64,000 nucleotides of DNA, from contig CAZNSX010000009.1 in NCBI GenBank assembly GCA_964575845.1, forward strand, positions 45,511-109,510. The letters are read 5' to 3'. The notes under the pieces are model-generated. The model ran no database searches. It was not told where the DNA came from and saw only the letters and a list, made by a program, of their open reading frames with translations. The position numbers and the translations under genes were made by a program. Origin of the DNA: CAZNSX01 sp964575845 (GTDB lineage Bacteria; UBA8248; CAZNSX01). This document shows, piece by piece, positions 63,191 to 64,000 of the stretch; within the stretch, counting starts at the first letter, position 1, and the number at the start of each line of letters is the position of its first letter.

Positions 63191-63225
63191 AAAACCCCCG
63201 GGCCATGCGCCCGGGGGTAATTTTT
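63191..63225. terminator. bidirectional rho-independent terminator
   Basis: A perfect ten-pair GC-rich stem (63194-63203 with 63209-63218) with a five-base loop is followed by five T on the plus strand. On the minus strand four T precede a C and another four T. It separates two converging genes and can end both. Confidence 0.85.
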
Positions 63226-63246
63226 GGGGGAGTCCAGGCTGAGCCC

Positions 63247-63630
63247 TCAGTCAGGGAAGCGTATTCGGGCCTTCTTGAGCCAGGCGGAAGTATCAAACCT
63301 CTCGGCACAATACTCCATGAAGGCCTCCTCAGCGGGGGAGAGCTTTTTCCCATTCACAAACTGCTCTCTCTCCTTAGGCGGGGGAGGTGGGGAAATAACC
63401 AGCTCATTCTCTCCCCCTCTTCCTTCCTGTCGGATTTGGCCCATCCTCGCTTCCATCACCCCTGCGGTGGGGAACTTGAGAGCCAGGGCAAAGATATCAT
63501 CGGGTGCCACAAGGCCTCGCTGCTGTAAGAGGGAAAGGATTCCTTTCACTTCCTCAGAGCCGAGGATGGCCTTAATTATCGCATCTGAAAGCCTGCCAAT
63601 CTCTTCCGGCACCTCCTGAGATTCAGCCAT
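63247..63630 (-). CDS. unrecognised soluble protein
   Basis: 127 residues: MAESQEVPEEIGRLSDAIIK at the start, then VKGILSLLQQRGLVAPDDIF, a low-complexity Pro stretch (SPPPPPKE) and a C-terminal helix (LSPAEEAFMEYCAERF). No signal, membrane helix or known domain is visible. AGGCGGAGGTGAATTG lies upstream of the ATG. It converges on the rhodanese-E1 gene at the shared terminator. Confidence 0.6.
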   Translation of the reverse strand: MAESQEVPEEIGRLSDAIIKAILGSEEVKGILSLLQQRGLVAPDDIFALALKFPTAGVMEARMGQIRQEGRGGENELVISPPPPPKEREQFVNGKKLSPAEEAFMEYCAERFDTSAWLKKARIRFPD

Positions 63631-63879
63631 CTCAATTCACCTCCGCCTCTTAATTTAGCACAATCACTCTTTCTTAACAATTTCTCGTCAAAAATATTGC
63701 CCACTTGAGAGAAATCTTTACCTTTTCCCTTCCCCGAAAGCCCCGATAAACCCCTAATTATTTCTAATTATTAATATTAATCCTCTTGGCGAATTTGTTA
63801 AGGGGGTTCAGATCCCTCCAGCCAAGGTCTTCCAAAAATAAGACGAAAAAGGGTTCCCCCCGCTACATCCTCCCCCTTG

Positions 63880-64000
63880 TTATATTTTGGCCAGAGCCTG
63901 GCCCAGGTCTTCAATGATATCAGCAGGGTCTTCGATGCCTACGGCGAGACGGATGAGTCCCGGGGTTATGCCCACTCTGCGGCATTCCTCCTCACTGTAG
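63880..64000 (-). CDS. C-terminal end of a Cys/Met-metabolism PLP enzyme, cut off by the window
   Basis: Thirty-nine residues are visible: YSEEECRRVGITPGLIRLAV, then GIEDPADIIEDLGQALAKI and a TAA stop. This is the conserved end of cystathionine gamma-synthase/O-acetylhomoserine sulfhydrylase family enzymes (compare LVRYSVGLEDLEDLIEDL at the end of the gene at 39474). The rest lies beyond base 64000. Exact activity cannot be judged. Confidence 0.8.
   Translation of the reverse strand, partial: YSEEECRRVGITPGLIRLAVGIEDPADIIEDLGQALAKI

Noticed and set aside
63801..63825. tRNA-like T-arm (GGGGGTTCAGATCCC followed by a CCA-like end)
   Set aside because: No acceptor partner, anticodon arm or D-arm could be found in the preceding 70 bases.

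Overview
The window is a GC-rich stretch from a Gram-negative, LPS-making bacterium. It carries a complete tol-pal locus, Kdo synthesis (kdsA, kdsB), an AsmA-type protein, a Slt-type lytic transglycosylase and several lipoproteins. Iron-sulfur flavoenzymes of the 2,4-dienoyl-CoA reductase type, a cytidylate-kinase-like protein with a BON domain, a bactofilin, a DUF5610 protein and a probable selenocysteine-containing rhodanese fit a Desulfobacterota-like or related anaerobe-rich lineage. The sequence alone does not fix the taxon. No rRNA, tRNA, CRISPR array or intact insertion sequence was seen.

Layout. 0-8 kb: the end of a YkgJ-type protein, two Old-Yellow-Enzyme/Fe-S flavoproteins, a VOC protein, a chorismate mutase, a class III aminotransferase and an SDR. 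8.3-11.9 kb: a four-carbon acid sugar kinase (DUF1537) gene split by a 1.25-kb block of phage-like small genes, followed by its usual partner pdxA. 11.9-17.3 kb: surface-polysaccharide genes read leftward (a glycosyltransferase, a glycosyltransferase-methyltransferase fusion, a degenerate transglutaminase-like membrane protein, a UDP-GlcNAc 2-epimerase). 17.3-23.2 kb: two M20 hydrolases, anmK and a Slt-type transglycosylase, which looks like cell-wall recycling. 23.4-28.7 kb: tolQ-tolR-tolA-tolB-pal-cpoB, then an AsmA protein and ligA. 34-38 kb: a methyltransferase, a bactofilin, a beta-propeller protein, DUF5610 and a second VOC protein. 38-40.7 kb: threonine synthase and a Cys/Met-type PLP enzyme.

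40.7-58.3 kb is one long leftward run of tightly packed, often overlapping genes for envelope polysaccharide: GT2, GT4, flippase, GT9, GT4, methyltransferase, GT4, initiating phosphosugar transferase, kdsB, pyrG, kdsA, a dolichol-kinase-like membrane protein, pfkA and several lipoproteins. CTP synthase sits beside two probable CTP consumers. At its upstream end are a decayed GT2 remnant and an AT-rich methyltransferase gene that looks acquired. 59.9-64 kb holds a dTDP-sugar epimerase-like cupin, a beta-hydroxyacid dehydrogenase, the two rhodanese genes, a rho-independent terminator, an unknown protein and the tail of another PLP enzyme.

The two most notable points are the following. (1) At 61379-61708 (minus strand) a rhodanese reading frame contains one in-frame TGA exactly where relatives carry the second cysteine of a CxC motif. 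A SECIS-like hairpin follows it, so this is probably a selenoprotein. (2) The DUF1537 kinase gene is interrupted between codons of its conserved K-I-D-S motif, with the 6-bp word ATAGAT at both junctions.
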